Source: Johnsonella ignava ATCC 51276 | GTDB taxonomy: Bacteria; Bacillota; Clostridia; Lachnospirales; Lachnospiraceae | Assembly: GCF_000235445.1 (NCBI RefSeq) | Contig: NZ_JH378829.1 | Coordinates: 109,988 to 173,987, forward strand | Direction: 5' to 3' | DNA: 64,000 nucleotides | Shown: in pieces, positions 17,088-26,236 of the stretch | How positions within the stretch are numbered: position 1 is the stretch's first letter | Layout of the letters: the number at the start of each line of letters is the position of its first letter | Program-made: the position numbers and the translations under genes | Notes under the pieces: generated by a model | What the model was told of the DNA's origin: nothing | The model's input: only the letters and a program-made list of their open reading frames with translations | Databases searched by the model: none

Positions 17088-17965
17088 ATCATTTCCCTCC
17101 CAAAAACAACATCTTTGTCGACTTTAATTCTTATCAGGTAAACAAGCCCTGCTATAGACATTACCACCGATATCAGTACATAAATTACAAAACCGATACT
17201 TGCAGCACCTATATCCTCTGTTTGAAGTTCTTGTCCGCTCATCAGTACAAGCTGCGGCAAAAGCACTACAGATGTGTTTGCAGCCATATGATAAGCTATA
17301 CATAAAAATATATTTTCTTTTTTATAATAAATATAAGCAAGAACAATACCTGAAATCGAGGCATAAATTCCTTGTACTAAATTCCCATGTAATACTCCAA
17401 ATAGAATTGATGATGCAATGATCGCAGATATATTTCCGAAATAGTGTCTCAAACGTCTATATACAAGCCCCCTGTATATAACCTCCTCAACTACCGGAGC
17501 AATAATCGCTACAACAAGTAACTGCAATCCTAAGCTTGCATTATCTATACTATCTTTAAGTTCATCAAAATTTTTGTCTTTTATATCAAACTCGTTAATA
17601 AAATAGCTAACTGCTATATTCAGTGTAAAAGCAAGTGCGATGCCAAGCAGTATAATTATAATATAATCTGTAATTGTTGTTTTCCTTACAATAATACCGT
17701 CATTAAAATTCCATCTTAATCTATCACTTATATAAAGCCCTGCCATTAATGGTAAATATATGACAGCTGCAATCCCGGAAAACAATATGGTATTTTTTAA
17801 AGCTGCATTTGTAACTACATACAATGTTTCCAAATAGTCGCCGTAATTTCCATCAGTTACACTATAAAAATACACTGACATCAAGATTAAAAGTAAAAAC
17901 GCATGTACCGTACCATACAGTAAAGCGGGGTATAAAGAACTCCATAGTTTTTTTAAAAGCCCCAT
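17084..17965 (-). CDS. CPBP family intramembrane metalloprotease
   Basis: A 293-residue polytopic protein with the CAAX-protease/bacteriocin-processing motifs: EEVIYRGLVYRRL (glutamate pair), FGVLHGN (first His) and CIAYHMAANT (second His). Eight hydrophobic segments are visible. It sits upstream of and coupled to the glycosyltransferase. The substrate is unknown; family roles include bacteriocin self-immunity and prenyl-protein processing. Confidence 0.85.
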   Translation of the reverse strand: MGLLKKLWSSLYPALLYGTVHAFLLLILMSVYFYSVTDGNYGDYLETLYVVTNAALKNTILFSGIAAVIYLPLMAGLYISDRLRWNFNDGIIVRKTTITDYIIIILLGIALAFTLNIAVSYFINEFDIKDKNFDELKDSIDNASLGLQLLVVAIIAPVVEEVIYRGLVYRRLRHYFGNISAIIASSILFGVLHGNLVQGIYASISGIVLAYIYYKKENIFLCIAYHMAANTSVVLLPQLVLMSGQELQTEDIGAASIGFVIYVLISVVMSIAGLVYLIRIKVDKDVVFGREMI

Positions 17966-18384
17966 ACCGTAAATTTAACCTCCTTGTTCTGACTTTATTT
18001 TCTCTTATTTGGTTATTATACATAATTTACAGGCTTTTGACCACTTTTTTTTACCATAGCATAATAACTATCCGGCATAAGCTATGCAACAATTATATAG
18101 TACAAAATATTTTATTGATTAAAGATACACAATATGTTAGAATCCTCTCTGTTGACTATTCTTAACTGTTAATATTCATTTTATATCTGAAGTAATTGAC
18201 AGGCTGTATACCCGTAACACAGGGCTTTATAAAGACTCAAAGACAGATATATAAAAAATGCATAAGAGTAGCACAAATTAAATGAGATTTTCATACTATA
18301 AACACTTAATCAGTATTTATAGTAAAATACTCAGTTGTAAGCAGATATGCCATAAGGTAAAAATAACAATCAGTTCGCAATAGA
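17966..18384. other. Intergenic region, no gene seen
   Basis: About 420 bp of AT-rich DNA between divergent genes. No ORF with a ribosome binding site, no tRNA and no convincing repeat was found. Promoters for the flanking genes must lie here, but no consensus pair stands out. Confidence 0.5.
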
Positions 18385-18389
18385 CAAAA

Positions 18390-18419
18390 ACTGCCCGTAT
18401 TATAAATACAAAGGGCAGT
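18390..18419 (-). terminator. Minus-strand terminator-like hairpin
   Basis: ACTGCCC / GGGCAGT arms enclose an imperfect GTATT/AATAC stem. The T run follows only on the minus strand. It would stop antisense transcripts crossing the carbamate kinase-like gene, or could be an operator upstream of that gene. Confidence 0.5.
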
Positions 18420-18445
18420 CTGCATAATGAATGGAGATATAAACT

Positions 18446-19378
18446 ATGCCAAAAAAAAGAGTTGTTGTATCAATAGGACATAAGGATTTAGGAACCACTT
18501 TCCCTGAACAAAAAAAAGCAATTGCAAAAACTTCAGAGGTACTTGCAGAGATTGTGCAGGACGGATGGCAGCTTGCCATAGTTCATTCAAATGCACCACA
18601 GGTGGGTATGATACACACTGCCATGAATGAATTTGCAAAAATCCATGACGGATATACAAATGCTCCTATGAGCGTATGTTCTGCCATGAGCCAGGGTTAC
18701 ATAGGCTATGATTTGCAAAACACTCTCCATAGTACCCTGCTTTCAAGAGGGATCTATAAAACAGTTTCAACGCTTCTTACTCAGGTTACAGTCAATCCTT
18801 ATGATGATGCATTTTATACACCTGTAAAGATAATAGGCAGAATAATGAGCCTTGAAGATGCAAAACTTGAGGAAGAAAAGGGTAATTCTATAATTGAAAT
18901 CAAAGGCAGAGGATTTAGGCGTATAGTTGCATCACCAAATCCTGTTGCAATAGTTGAAATTGATGCTATAAAGGCACTTCTGGATGCCGACCATGTGGTA
19001 ATAGCCTGCGGAGGAGGCGGAATCCCGGTTATCAAACAGGGCGGGCAGCTTAAAGGTGCTTCCGCCGTAATTGAAAAGGACCTTGCAGGCGGTCTGCTTG
19101 CAAGAGAAATTGATGCCGATCTGTTTCTAATATTAACTTCTGTTGAGCATGTATCTTTAAATTACGGAACTTCCGATGAACAGCCTGTTTATAATATAAC
19201 GGCAAAAAAAGCGGAGAAATTCCTTCAGGAAGGACATTTCGAATCCGCTTCCATGCTCCCGAAAATACGGGCAGGTATTGATTTTATAAATTCAGGCAAA
19301 AATCGCCGTACTATTATAACCTCTATTGACAAATATCGTGAAGCTCTTAAAGGAAAGGCGGGCACCGTCATTTCATAA
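18446..19378 (+). CDS. Carbamate kinase-like protein, divergent
   Basis: A 310-residue amino-acid-kinase-fold protein, full length for carbamate kinase. Strong family blocks are GRGFRRIVASPNP, ACGGGGIPV, ADLFLILTSVEHVSLNYGT and the SMLPKIRAG region. Two substrate loops differ: the usual GGNA near residue 11 reads GHKD, and HGNGPQ reads HSNAPQ (near 48-53). The PxKPIG block is also changed. It may therefore not make ATP from carbamoyl phosphate. No arginine deiminase genes are nearby. GGAG precedes the ATG. Confidence 0.75.
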   Translation: MPKKRVVVSIGHKDLGTTFPEQKKAIAKTSEVLAEIVQDGWQLAIVHSNAPQVGMIHTAMNEFAKIHDGYTNAPMSVCSAMSQGYIGYDLQNTLHSTLLSRGIYKTVSTLLTQVTVNPYDDAFYTPVKIIGRIMSLEDAKLEEEKGNSIIEIKGRGFRRIVASPNPVAIVEIDAIKALLDADHVVIACGGGGIPVIKQGGQLKGASAVIEKDLAGGLLAREIDADLFLILTSVEHVSLNYGTSDEQPVYNITAKKAEKFLQEGHFESASMLPKIRAGIDFINSGKNRRTIITSIDKYREALKGKAGTVIS

Positions 19379-19399
19379 ATTATAATATTATTTTAGTAT

Positions 19400-20215
19400 T
19401 TATTTTTTTACTTTCCTTAAGTATATATACCAGTAGAGCAGCCCTACAAGAGTACCGCCAATAAGATTGCCTATTGTTACCGGAAGCAGGTTTTTAAGCA
19501 GAAATGAGGAAATGTTTAATCTGTCAACCTCTATACCTTTTTCAACTGCAAGCCTCAGATATTCCGGATTCATCTTTGCTATAATTCCTGCAGGAATATA
19601 ATACATATTTGCCACACTATGCTCAAATCCTGATACTACAAATAAAAGTATAGGGAAAAATACTCCTGCTATCTTGTCTGCCGTAGAGTTTGCAGACAGT
19701 GCTATCAGAACAGCTATACACACAAGAAAATTACAGCCTATTCCAAGAAACAGCCCCTGTGAAAATGAAAGAGATGTTTTTTTCACGGCTATACTTATAG
19801 TCATAACAGCGAGTTTACTATCGTAAAGTGAAAGCTGTTTTGAGGCTGAGGCAAGTAAAGCTATAAGTACTGAACCTATAAGGTTTCCTATATATACTAT
19901 AATCCAGCATTTAAGCATACTTGAAAACTTTATTTTTTTATCAAGAAGTGATATCACTATAAGGCTGTCCCCTGTAAACAGTTCACAACCTGCACATGAA
20001 ACCATTGAAAGCCCTGCAGGAAATACAACTGCTGAAATAAGCTTTGCAATTGACGGATTTTCTATTGTCGCTATCGCCGCATTGGCACCTACCCCTGCCA
20101 ATGCAATAAAAAATCCTGCTATAACTGCAAGCAGCAGAGTTTTTAAAAACGGTGTATTTACCTTATTTTCCCCTAAGCTAACATACTTTTCCATAACTTC
20201 CTTAGTTGAAAGCAT
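19400..20215 (-). CDS. Formate/nitrite transporter family channel
   Basis: FNT-family pentameric channel of 271 residues with six helices. Family features are FFIALAGVGANAA, the LFTGDSLI element near the second half-helix, FLGIGCNFLVCIAV, and FEHSVANMY. It moves formate, nitrite or similar monovalent anions across the membrane. The start at 20215 (MLSTKEV) follows an AGGGGGG box; a longer frame exists but lacks this. No pyruvate formate-lyase gene lies beside it. Confidence 0.88.
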   Translation of the reverse strand: MLSTKEVMEKYVSLGENKVNTPFLKTLLLAVIAGFFIALAGVGANAAIATIENPSIAKLISAVVFPAGLSMVSCAGCELFTGDSLIVISLLDKKIKFSSMLKCWIIVYIGNLIGSVLIALLASASKQLSLYDSKLAVMTISIAVKKTSLSFSQGLFLGIGCNFLVCIAVLIALSANSTADKIAGVFFPILLFVVSGFEHSVANMYYIPAGIIAKMNPEYLRLAVEKGIEVDRLNISSFLLKNLLPVTIGNLIGGTLVGLLYWYIYLRKVKK

Positions 20216-20355
20216 AAACCCCCCTTTATAAATGCAGTCCCGATACGACTGCATTTATTTTATTTAAAATAAATTTAATCTGATAAATACTATTATCAAT
20301 AAAAAGGGTAAAATGTCAATTGGCATAATAATACATTAATTAATTATAATAGACT

Positions 20356-20862
20356 TTATACTGTAATATTTTCAAGTTTGAATTCTACAATTTTACCTAA
20401 AGCCTCAATACCAAGTTCAACCTGCCTGCCTATCCTGCCTGCACTGAATATTATTTTATCAAAATCAGAAGCGGATTTGTCCACTACCGTAATAAACTTT
20501 TTTTTCATACCTATAGGAGAACAGCCTCCATGCACATAACCCGTAAGGGGCAAAAGTTCCTTGGATTTAACCATGCTTACACTTTTTTCACCAACTGACG
20601 AAGCCGCCTTTTTTAAATCAAGCTCCTTATCGGACGGAATCATAAATACATAATATGTTTTACTTTTTCCCACTGTTACAAGAGTTTTAAAAATCCTCAT
20701 GCTGCCAACATTTAAAATCCGTGCAACTTCGATACCGCTTAAAGCCTCTTTATCAGTATAACAATAAGCATCATACTCTATCCTATGTTTATCAAGTATC
20801 CTCATAACATTGGTTTTTTCCTCTGTATGTACAGCTTCACCTTTATCTTCATTTCTTTTCAT
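20356..20862 (-). CDS. ybaK: YbaK/EbsC family Cys-tRNA(Pro) deacylase
   Basis: A 168-residue trans-editing deacylase that hydrolyses mischarged Cys-tRNA(Pro). Family blocks are FKTLVTVGK near 61, the catalytic-lysine region PSDKELDLKKAA, and GYVHGGCSPIGMKKK. The N-terminal 15 residues are a variable extension. GGGAG lies upstream of the ATG. Confidence 0.9.
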   Translation of the reverse strand: MKRNEDKGEAVHTEEKTNVMRILDKHRIEYDAYCYTDKEALSGIEVARILNVGSMRIFKTLVTVGKSKTYYVFMIPSDKELDLKKAASSVGEKSVSMVKSKELLPLTGYVHGGCSPIGMKKKFITVVDKSASDFDKIIFSAGRIGRQVELGIEALGKIVEFKLENITV

Positions 20863-20972
20863 ATATACAATTTCTCCCTGCCGATATTTTTAGCATATTT
20901 TTTCGATTTTCATGTACTGCTTTTAACAAATATAATCCTGATTAAAATATCCCGCCGCTTTTGGGAATAAAT

Positions 20973-21002
20973 AAAATCCTGCCATAAAGTAAGCAGGATT
21001 TT
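20973..21002 (-). terminator. Terminator of tRNA operon
   Basis: A 10-bp stem, AAAATCCTGC with GCAGGATTTT, and a 10-nt loop are followed by TTTATT on the minus strand, downstream of the last tRNA. Confidence 0.8.
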
Positions 21003-21054
21003 ATCGGTTTTATATAAGACTATAATGCATTAAAGGATTTAATCCTTCGCTCAG

Positions 21055-21126
21055 CTGGGCTAGTTGGATTTGAACCAACGAATGCAGGAGTCAAAGTCCT
21101 GTGCCTTGCCGCTTGGCGATAGCCCA
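21055..21126 (-). tRNA. tRNA-Gln(TTG)
   Basis: Acceptor TGGGCTA / TAGCCCA. Anticodon loop CTTTGAC in a CAGGA/TCCTG stem. Fifth and last tRNA of the operon, 72 nt. Confidence 0.95.
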
Positions 21127-21280
21127 ATAAAATATAATAAAAAAGCTGCCTCAAAGGACAGACACAGAGTCAAGCAATACTTCAGGCAAATATAAGCAGT
21201 TTCACCCGCATAATACATCTTCACTGCCGGAATATATAAAAAATAAGACCCGAACCGGATTTTGCCATAACCCTGCCAAG

Positions 21281-21355
21281 GGTGGGTGAAGGGATTCGAA
21301 CCCTCGACCTCCAGAGCCACAATCTGGCGCGCTAACCAACTGTGCCACACCCACC
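21281..21355 (-). tRNA. tRNA-His(GTG)
   Basis: Acceptor GTGGGTG / CACCCAC. Anticodon loop TTGTGGC in a CCAGA/TCTGG stem. A template G-1 (21355) faces discriminator C, as required for tRNA-His. Confidence 0.95.
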
Positions 21356-21387
21356 ATATGATAAAGCAAACAGCATACACCGCTGTA

Positions 21388-21458
21388 AGCAGGTGATGGG
21401 AATCGAACCCACATATTCAGCTTGGAAGGCTGATGTTCTGCCATTGAACTACACCTGC
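21388..21458 (-). tRNA. tRNA-Gly(TCC)
   Basis: Acceptor GCAGGTG / CACCTGC. Anticodon loop CTTCCAA in a TCAGC/GCTGA stem. 71 nt. Confidence 0.95.
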
Positions 21459-21463
21459 ATATA

Positions 21464-21537
21464 CGAGCCTGAAGGGATTCGAACCCCTGACCCTCGGCTT
21501 AGAAGGCCGATGCTCTATCCAACTGAGCTACAGACTC
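21464..21537 (-). tRNA. tRNA-Arg(TCT)
   Basis: Acceptor GAGTCTG / CAGGCTC with one T-G pair. Anticodon loop CTTCTAA in a CGGC/GCCG stem. It lies 5 nt upstream of tRNA-Gly. Confidence 0.95.
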
Positions 21538-21633
21538 AAATAGTTTTTAACACTGCCATTTATAAAAATAAAAAAGCCGGTTAATGCTCAATCACATATA
21601 CAGGCACACATTTATATAATAAGACAGCAAAAA

Positions 21634-21708
21634 TCGGGGTGACAGGATTCGAACCTGCGACCCCCTGGTCCCAAACCAGGTACTCTAGCCAAACTGAGCC
21701 ACACCCCG
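21634..21708 (-). tRNA. tRNA-Pro(TGG)
   Basis: Acceptor CGGGGTG / CACCCCG. Anticodon loop TTTGGGA in a CCTGG/CCAGG stem. First tRNA after the operon promoter. Confidence 0.95.
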
Positions 21709-21773
21709 AAAGTAACTTATTTTAAAATCGCCGCCGCTTAGCTGATTTCAACGCATAAGCACGAACACACGAC

Positions 21774-21808
21774 ATTATACTTAAGACAAGCCCTTATGTC
21801 AAGGGCTT
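21774..21808 (-). promoter_or_regulatory. Consensus promoter of tRNA operon, -35 inside hairpin
   Basis: On the minus strand a perfect TTGACA (21797-21802), 17-bp spacer and perfect TATAAT (21774-21779) drive the five tRNAs. The -35 falls in the loop and right arm of the hairpin AAGCCCTT / AAGGGCTT (21788-21808). That hairpin may also end the upstream phosphoesterase transcript. Confidence 0.88.
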
Positions 21809-21825
21809 TTTAAGTATTTACAAAA

Positions 21826-22347
21826 CTATTTTGATAAATCTATCACCGTATGTTCATCATCCAGAAATTTAAGCACTATTTTAGGAGTATCCGGGGGGTC
21901 TATATTCATAACCATATAAGTTCCTATATTTCCCCTCTGCCTCGGATATGATATACTTCCGGGATTTAATATTATTATACCGTTTTCATTTTCATAATGT
22001 GGTACATGAGTATGACCGTACATTACTATATCATAGTCCTTTGATATCGCCTCATCTTTAAGGTGCTGAGTTCCTGCATATACACCGTGGCGGTGTCCAT
22101 GTACAAGAAGGATTTTATATTTTCCTATATTTATCTCTTTTCTCTCATCAAGTGTCGCTGAAAAATCATTATTTCCCTTTACTGTAAAAAAAGCGGTCTT
22201 TACCTTAAGCATCTGTTCTATCCTTTTTTCACTTCCAACAGTATCTCCCAGGTGTATAAGCATATCTACAGGTTCTTCTATACCGATGACCTTTCTAAGA
22301 ACCTCGTCTCTGCCATGAGTATCACTTACAATTAAAATCTTCATCAT
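21826..22347 (-). CDS. YfcE/MJ0936-type metallophosphoesterase
   Basis: A 173-residue calcineurin-like phosphodiesterase. Metal motifs are SDTHG (D8, H10), HLGD, GNND, VHGHRHG and GHTHVP, ending with LNPGSISYPR. The substrate is unknown; it cleaves model phosphodiesters in characterised relatives. It overlaps rdgB by 4 nt and is translationally coupled. Confidence 0.92.
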   Translation of the reverse strand: MMKILIVSDTHGRDEVLRKVIGIEEPVDMLIHLGDTVGSEKRIEQMLKVKTAFFTVKGNNDFSATLDERKEINIGKYKILLVHGHRHGVYAGTQHLKDEAISKDYDIVMYGHTHVPHYENENGIIILNPGSISYPRQRGNIGTYMVMNIDPPDTPKIVLKFLDDEHTVIDLSK

Positions 22348-22961
22348 CTATCAGGACCTTCTTCCAGTTTCCTGTTAAGCATAATCTTCATCTGTCTTAA
22401 CGCCTTTCCTCTGTGGCTTATTTTATTTTTTTCCTCTATACTAAGCTGTGCACAAGTCTTTCCATAGTCGGAAATATATACTATAGGATCATAACCGAAT
22501 CCTTCCGCTCCCAGAATTTCATGTGATATTTTTCCTTCAAGTGTCTGTGTGGTTTCAAGCACTTCTCCATCATCCATAATACAGCATATAGCACTTACAA
22601 ACCGTGCACTTCGCATATTATCAGGTACATCTTTTAAAAGCTCCAAAATATGCAGATTTTTAGCCTCGTAAGGAGTATCCTTTCCCATATATCTTGAAGA
22701 AAAAACTCCCGGTTTTTTTTCAAGATAATCAACCTCAAGCCCCGAATCATCTGCCATAACTATTCCGCCTGTTATATCATAAACCGCAGTTGCCTTTATA
22801 AATGCATTTTCTTCAAATGTGCTGCCGTTCTCATCAATATCAATATCAACTCCGGCATCTTTCATGCTTATTATCTCATAGGCTGAATCTTTAAAAATCT
22901 CTTTTATTTCATTAAGTTTGCCCTTATTTGAAGTGGCAAAAACTATTGTTTTCTTATCCAT
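22344..22961 (-). CDS. rdgB: XTP/dITP diphosphatase (HAM1/RdgB)
   Basis: House-cleaning pyrophosphatase that removes non-canonical purine NTPs. Family blocks are FATSNKGKLNEIKEI, ADDSGLEVDYL, PGVFSSRYMG and GAEGFGYDPIVY, then SHRGKALRQM. 205 residues, full length. It is coupled to the downstream phosphoesterase, a common clostridial pair. Confidence 0.95.
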   Translation of the reverse strand: MDKKTIVFATSNKGKLNEIKEIFKDSAYEIISMKDAGVDIDIDENGSTFEENAFIKATAVYDITGGIVMADDSGLEVDYLEKKPGVFSSRYMGKDTPYEAKNLHILELLKDVPDNMRSARFVSAICCIMDDGEVLETTQTLEGKISHEILGAEGFGYDPIVYISDYGKTCAQLSIEEKNKISHRGKALRQMKIMLNRKLEEGPDR

Positions 22962-22999
22962 CTGTTTATTAAATACCTGTAATTTTATATTTTACATTT

Positions 23000-24151
23000 T
23001 TATATTTTTTTCTTAGGAGGCTTAGCACCCATATACTGATAAAAATAGGTCTTCATCATACCGTTGTAAATCTTCCTGTTTTTATCAGCTCTTTTACCTA
23101 TGTACTTTTGAGTATCCTCCCATGCACTTATTATATACATAGACCATGAATCAAGCGCTGCGTATCTTTTACCAAGTGCACTGTAAAGTTCCACAAGCTC
23201 CTCCCTCTGCCCCAGCCTTTCACCATAAGGCGGATTCGTAATTATAAATCCGTATTTTTTTGAATGTGAAAGTTCCTTTACATCTCTTTGCTGAAAATGT
23301 ATTTTTTCAACCACTCCTGCTCTATGTGCATTAAATCTTGCAGCCTTAAGCGCCTCAGCGTCTATATCAAAGCCCTGTATATCAGTCTTTACATTATAAT
23401 CTATCTCTTCATTTGCCTCATCTTTTGCATCTTCCCACATATCAGGGCTTATTATATTATCCCATGACTGTGATATAAAGTTCCTGTAAAGTCCCGGAGC
23501 TATATTCATAGCCATAAGTGCAGCTTCTATAACAAAAGTCCCGCTGCCGCAAAAAGGATCAATCAGTATCCTGTCAGACTTCCACGGTGTAAGCATTATA
23601 AGTGCAGCCGCCAGAGTTTCAGTAACAGGCGCTTTTACCGTCATAACTCTATATCCTCTTTTATGAAGAGATTCACCGCTTGTATCAAGTCCTATTGTTA
23701 CAATATCGTCTACTATGCTTACTCTAAAAGGATACAAAGCCCCCTCCTCGGAAAACCAGCTTATATTATAAACTGATTTAAGCCTGTCGACCATCGCTTT
23801 TTTTACAATTGACTGTATATCCGAAGGAGAAAAAAGCTTGCTTTTTATAGAAGCAGCCTTGCTTACCCAAAACTTTCCATCAGGCGGTATAAATTCTTCA
23901 AGCTTGGCAGCCTTTACATTTTCAAACAGCTCATCATAAGTTCTCGCCTTAAATTGAGCAACATTTATCATAACTCTTTGGGCGGTCCTGAGGCAGAGGT
24001 TTGCACGCACAATCGTCTCATCATCTCCTTTAAAATATACTCTCCCGTCAATAGTCCTTGTAACATCATAACCTATATCATTGATTTCTCTCTTAAGGAC
24101 CGCCTCCATACCAAAATGACACGGAGCATAAAGCTCATAAATCCTACCCAA
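23000..24151 (-). CDS. THUMP-domain 23S rRNA guanine-N2 methyltransferase family
   Basis: COG0116-type SAM-dependent RNA methyltransferase of 383 residues. A ferredoxin-like/THUMP region spans about 1-155. A Rossmann methyltransferase domain follows, with DPFCGSGTFVIEAALMA near 200 and the catalytic NPPYGERLG (NPPY) near 308. It resembles the N-terminal half of E. coli RlmL. It overlaps the upstream phosphoesterase gene by 8 nt. Confidence 0.93.
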   Translation of the reverse strand: MGRIYELYAPCHFGMEAVLKREINDIGYDVTRTIDGRVYFKGDDETIVRANLCLRTAQRVMINVAQFKARTYDELFENVKAAKLEEFIPPDGKFWVSKAASIKSKLFSPSDIQSIVKKAMVDRLKSVYNISWFSEEGALYPFRVSIVDDIVTIGLDTSGESLHKRGYRVMTVKAPVTETLAAALIMLTPWKSDRILIDPFCGSGTFVIEAALMAMNIAPGLYRNFISQSWDNIISPDMWEDAKDEANEEIDYNVKTDIQGFDIDAEALKAARFNAHRAGVVEKIHFQQRDVKELSHSKKYGFIITNPPYGERLGQREELVELYSALGKRYAALDSWSMYIISAWEDTQKYIGKRADKNRKIYNGMMKTYFYQYMGAKPPKKKI

Positions 24152-24704
24152 GTTCTATCTCCTTTATAAAGCTGCATGGTGCATCTTCGTCTGTAAGCGG
24201 ATATATTGTAAATCTGCTGCCATCAAGGACTGAATATGAAGGAGGATTGCCCCCTTTAGGTATAGATGTCGAACCGGGATTTAATATATATATTCCATCT
24301 TTACATTCTGCCACAGGAAGATGTATATGACCGGATATAAAAGCTTCACCCTTTTTCATACAAGGAAGGTTTTGCGGACTGTATATATGACCGTGTGAAG
24401 CAAAAAATGTTATACCATTTAATATATAAACTGAATAATCGGACATTATAGGAAAGTCAAGCACCATCTGATCCACCTCAGCATCACAGTTGCCCCTTAC
24501 TGCATAAATACTGTCTTTATATCCGTTAAGTATTTCTATTACCTCCTTAGGTGCATAATCCCTCGGAAGATCATTTCTCGGTCCATGATACAGCAAATCT
24601 CCAAGCAGTATAAGCTTATCTGCACCTGAGTTTTCAAATTTCCTTGCAAGCATTTTTGCATAATAAGCCGAACCATGTATATCCGAAGCAATAATATATT
24701 TCAT
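24144..24704 (-). CDS. yfcE: YfcE family phosphodiesterase
   Basis: A calcineurin-like phosphodiesterase of 186 residues with SDIHGS (D8, H10), LLGDLLYHGPRNDLP, RGNCD, ASHGH and SGHIHLP. The YHGPRN insert is typical of E. coli YfcE. The start at 24704 (MKYIIAS) follows AAAGG at good spacing. It is a second, distinct member of the family beside the gene at 21826. Confidence 0.92.
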   Translation of the reverse strand: MKYIIASDIHGSAYYAKMLARKFENSGADKLILLGDLLYHGPRNDLPRDYAPKEVIEILNGYKDSIYAVRGNCDAEVDQMVLDFPIMSDYSVYILNGITFFASHGHIYSPQNLPCMKKGEAFISGHIHLPVAECKDGIYILNPGSTSIPKGGNPPSYSVLDGSRFTIYPLTDEDAPCSFIKEIELG

Positions 24705-24803
24705 ACAAAAGCCTTTCTTGTTAAACACCCGACCGTAAGACTTTTATACTTTAAAAGCCTTACAATCAGGTGTAATTATAACTGTATTTTAAAATTATAT
24801 TGT

Positions 24804-25973
24804 TTATTTTTCTGCCAGAAAATCCAATGCATACTGTGCATATAATGCAGTTCCTATCTCAAGAGCATCCTCATCCATCTGGAAACGCTCATGATGATGA
24901 GGGAAATTGGCCTCTTTAGCATCATTGCGTATTCCAACAAATGCAAAACAACTTGGAACGCTGTCAGCATAATAAGCAAAGTCCTCAGCACCGGTAGTTC
25001 TTTCCATAAGGTAAACACCTTCTTCACCAAGGATTTTTACAACTGATTCCCTTGCACGCCTTGAAGCATCAGGATCATTAATTGTAGGAGGTGTCTTTTT
25101 TTGATAGTCGAGCTCTATACTTGCCCTATAAGCCGAGGCTATATTTGATGCCACTCTTTCAATTTTTTTATCAATATCATTCCATATATCTTTGCTAAAG
25201 CATCTTACAGTACCGCTAAGCACAGCTTTGTCAGGTATTATATTAAATCTTGTTCCTGCGTTAAAAGTACCTACCGTTATAACAACCGGCTCAATCGGAT
25301 CCATCTCACGACTTACTATAGGCTGAAGATTCATAACTATTGAAGAAGCTGTAACAATAGGATCTATGGTCTGATCCGGCTTTGAAGCATGCCCTGATGA
25401 ACCCCTTACTGTAAGGGTGTAAAAATCGGCACCTGCCATCCTAGGACCGGCTTCAACCGAAACCTTTCCTACCGGCACATCGCTCCAAAGATGTATACCG
25501 AAAGCACCGTCCACTCCTTCAAGCACATTGCCTTTTTCTATCATTATTCTAGCACCCTCCGCAATCTCTTCAGCCGGTTGGAAACACAGTACCACAGTCC
25601 CAGACCATGAATCCTTTGTTTCATTTAATATTTTTGCCGCACCTATAAGCATTGAAGTATGTCCGTCATGTCCACATGCATGCATCTTTCCCTTATTTTT
25701 TGAAACATATTCATGTGTATTTTTTTCCTCAATCTCAAGTGCATCCATATCGGCACGCAAAAGTACGGTTTTTCCCTCGGCTTTGCCATGTATTCTTGCA
25801 ACCACTCCTGTATCAGCCACAACTTCATATTTTATACCAAGTTTATCAAGCTCCTGCCTTATCTTCTTTGAAGTTTCAAATTCATTCAGACTTGACTCCG
25901 GATACATATGAAAATGCCGCCTAAGCCCTACTACATATTCCGATATGTCATGTGCCGCTTTTCTGATATTCAT
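24804..25973 (-). CDS. M20 family amidohydrolase
   Basis: A dinuclear-metal amidohydrolase of 389 residues in the hippurate / N-acyl-amino-acid hydrolase (M20D) group. Motifs are RADMDALEIEEKN near 74, HACGHDGH near 98, the catalytic PAEEIAEGARIM and GAEDFAYY near 340, with a lid domain in between (GRGSSGHAS-like segment VRGSSGHASKP). It removes acyl groups from amino acids or peptides in the cytoplasm. A putative transporter gene follows upstream on the same strand. Confidence 0.93.
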   Translation of the reverse strand: MNIRKAAHDISEYVVGLRRHFHMYPESSLNEFETSKKIRQELDKLGIKYEVVADTGVVARIHGKAEGKTVLLRADMDALEIEEKNTHEYVSKNKGKMHACGHDGHTSMLIGAAKILNETKDSWSGTVVLCFQPAEEIAEGARIMIEKGNVLEGVDGAFGIHLWSDVPVGKVSVEAGPRMAGADFYTLTVRGSSGHASKPDQTIDPIVTASSIVMNLQPIVSREMDPIEPVVITVGTFNAGTRFNIIPDKAVLSGTVRCFSKDIWNDIDKKIERVASNIASAYRASIELDYQKKTPPTINDPDASRRARESVVKILGEEGVYLMERTTGAEDFAYYADSVPSCFAFVGIRNDAKEANFPHHHERFQMDEDALEIGTALYAQYALDFLAEK

Positions 25974-26097
25974 AACTTTACCCTCCTTAATCTTAAAGCG
26001 ATTTAATTAGTTTATTTTTATATCGGAAAACCGATATATTCGCATATTATTATACATTAATACATGCAGTAAATACAGCAGTATTTACAATGAAATT

Positions 26098-26221
26098 ATG
26101 ACTAAATCATAGTTTCATCAGACTGCTTTATATTGGCAAAAAATCGCATATAATGCCATGAAAATAACATGAAGCATCTGCGATTTTAATGCGGTAAACA
26201 CCTAAACAGTGTTTTCCTGAC
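26098..26221 (-). repeat. Dispersed intergenic repeat, copy 2
   Basis: Counterpart of 13765-13890 in the opposite orientation. Its minus strand begins GTCAGGAAAACA, contains ATGCGATTTTTTGC and ends with TGATTTAGTCAT. It lies between the transporter and M20 genes. Confidence 0.5.
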
Positions 26222-26236
26222 TTTATATATATTATT

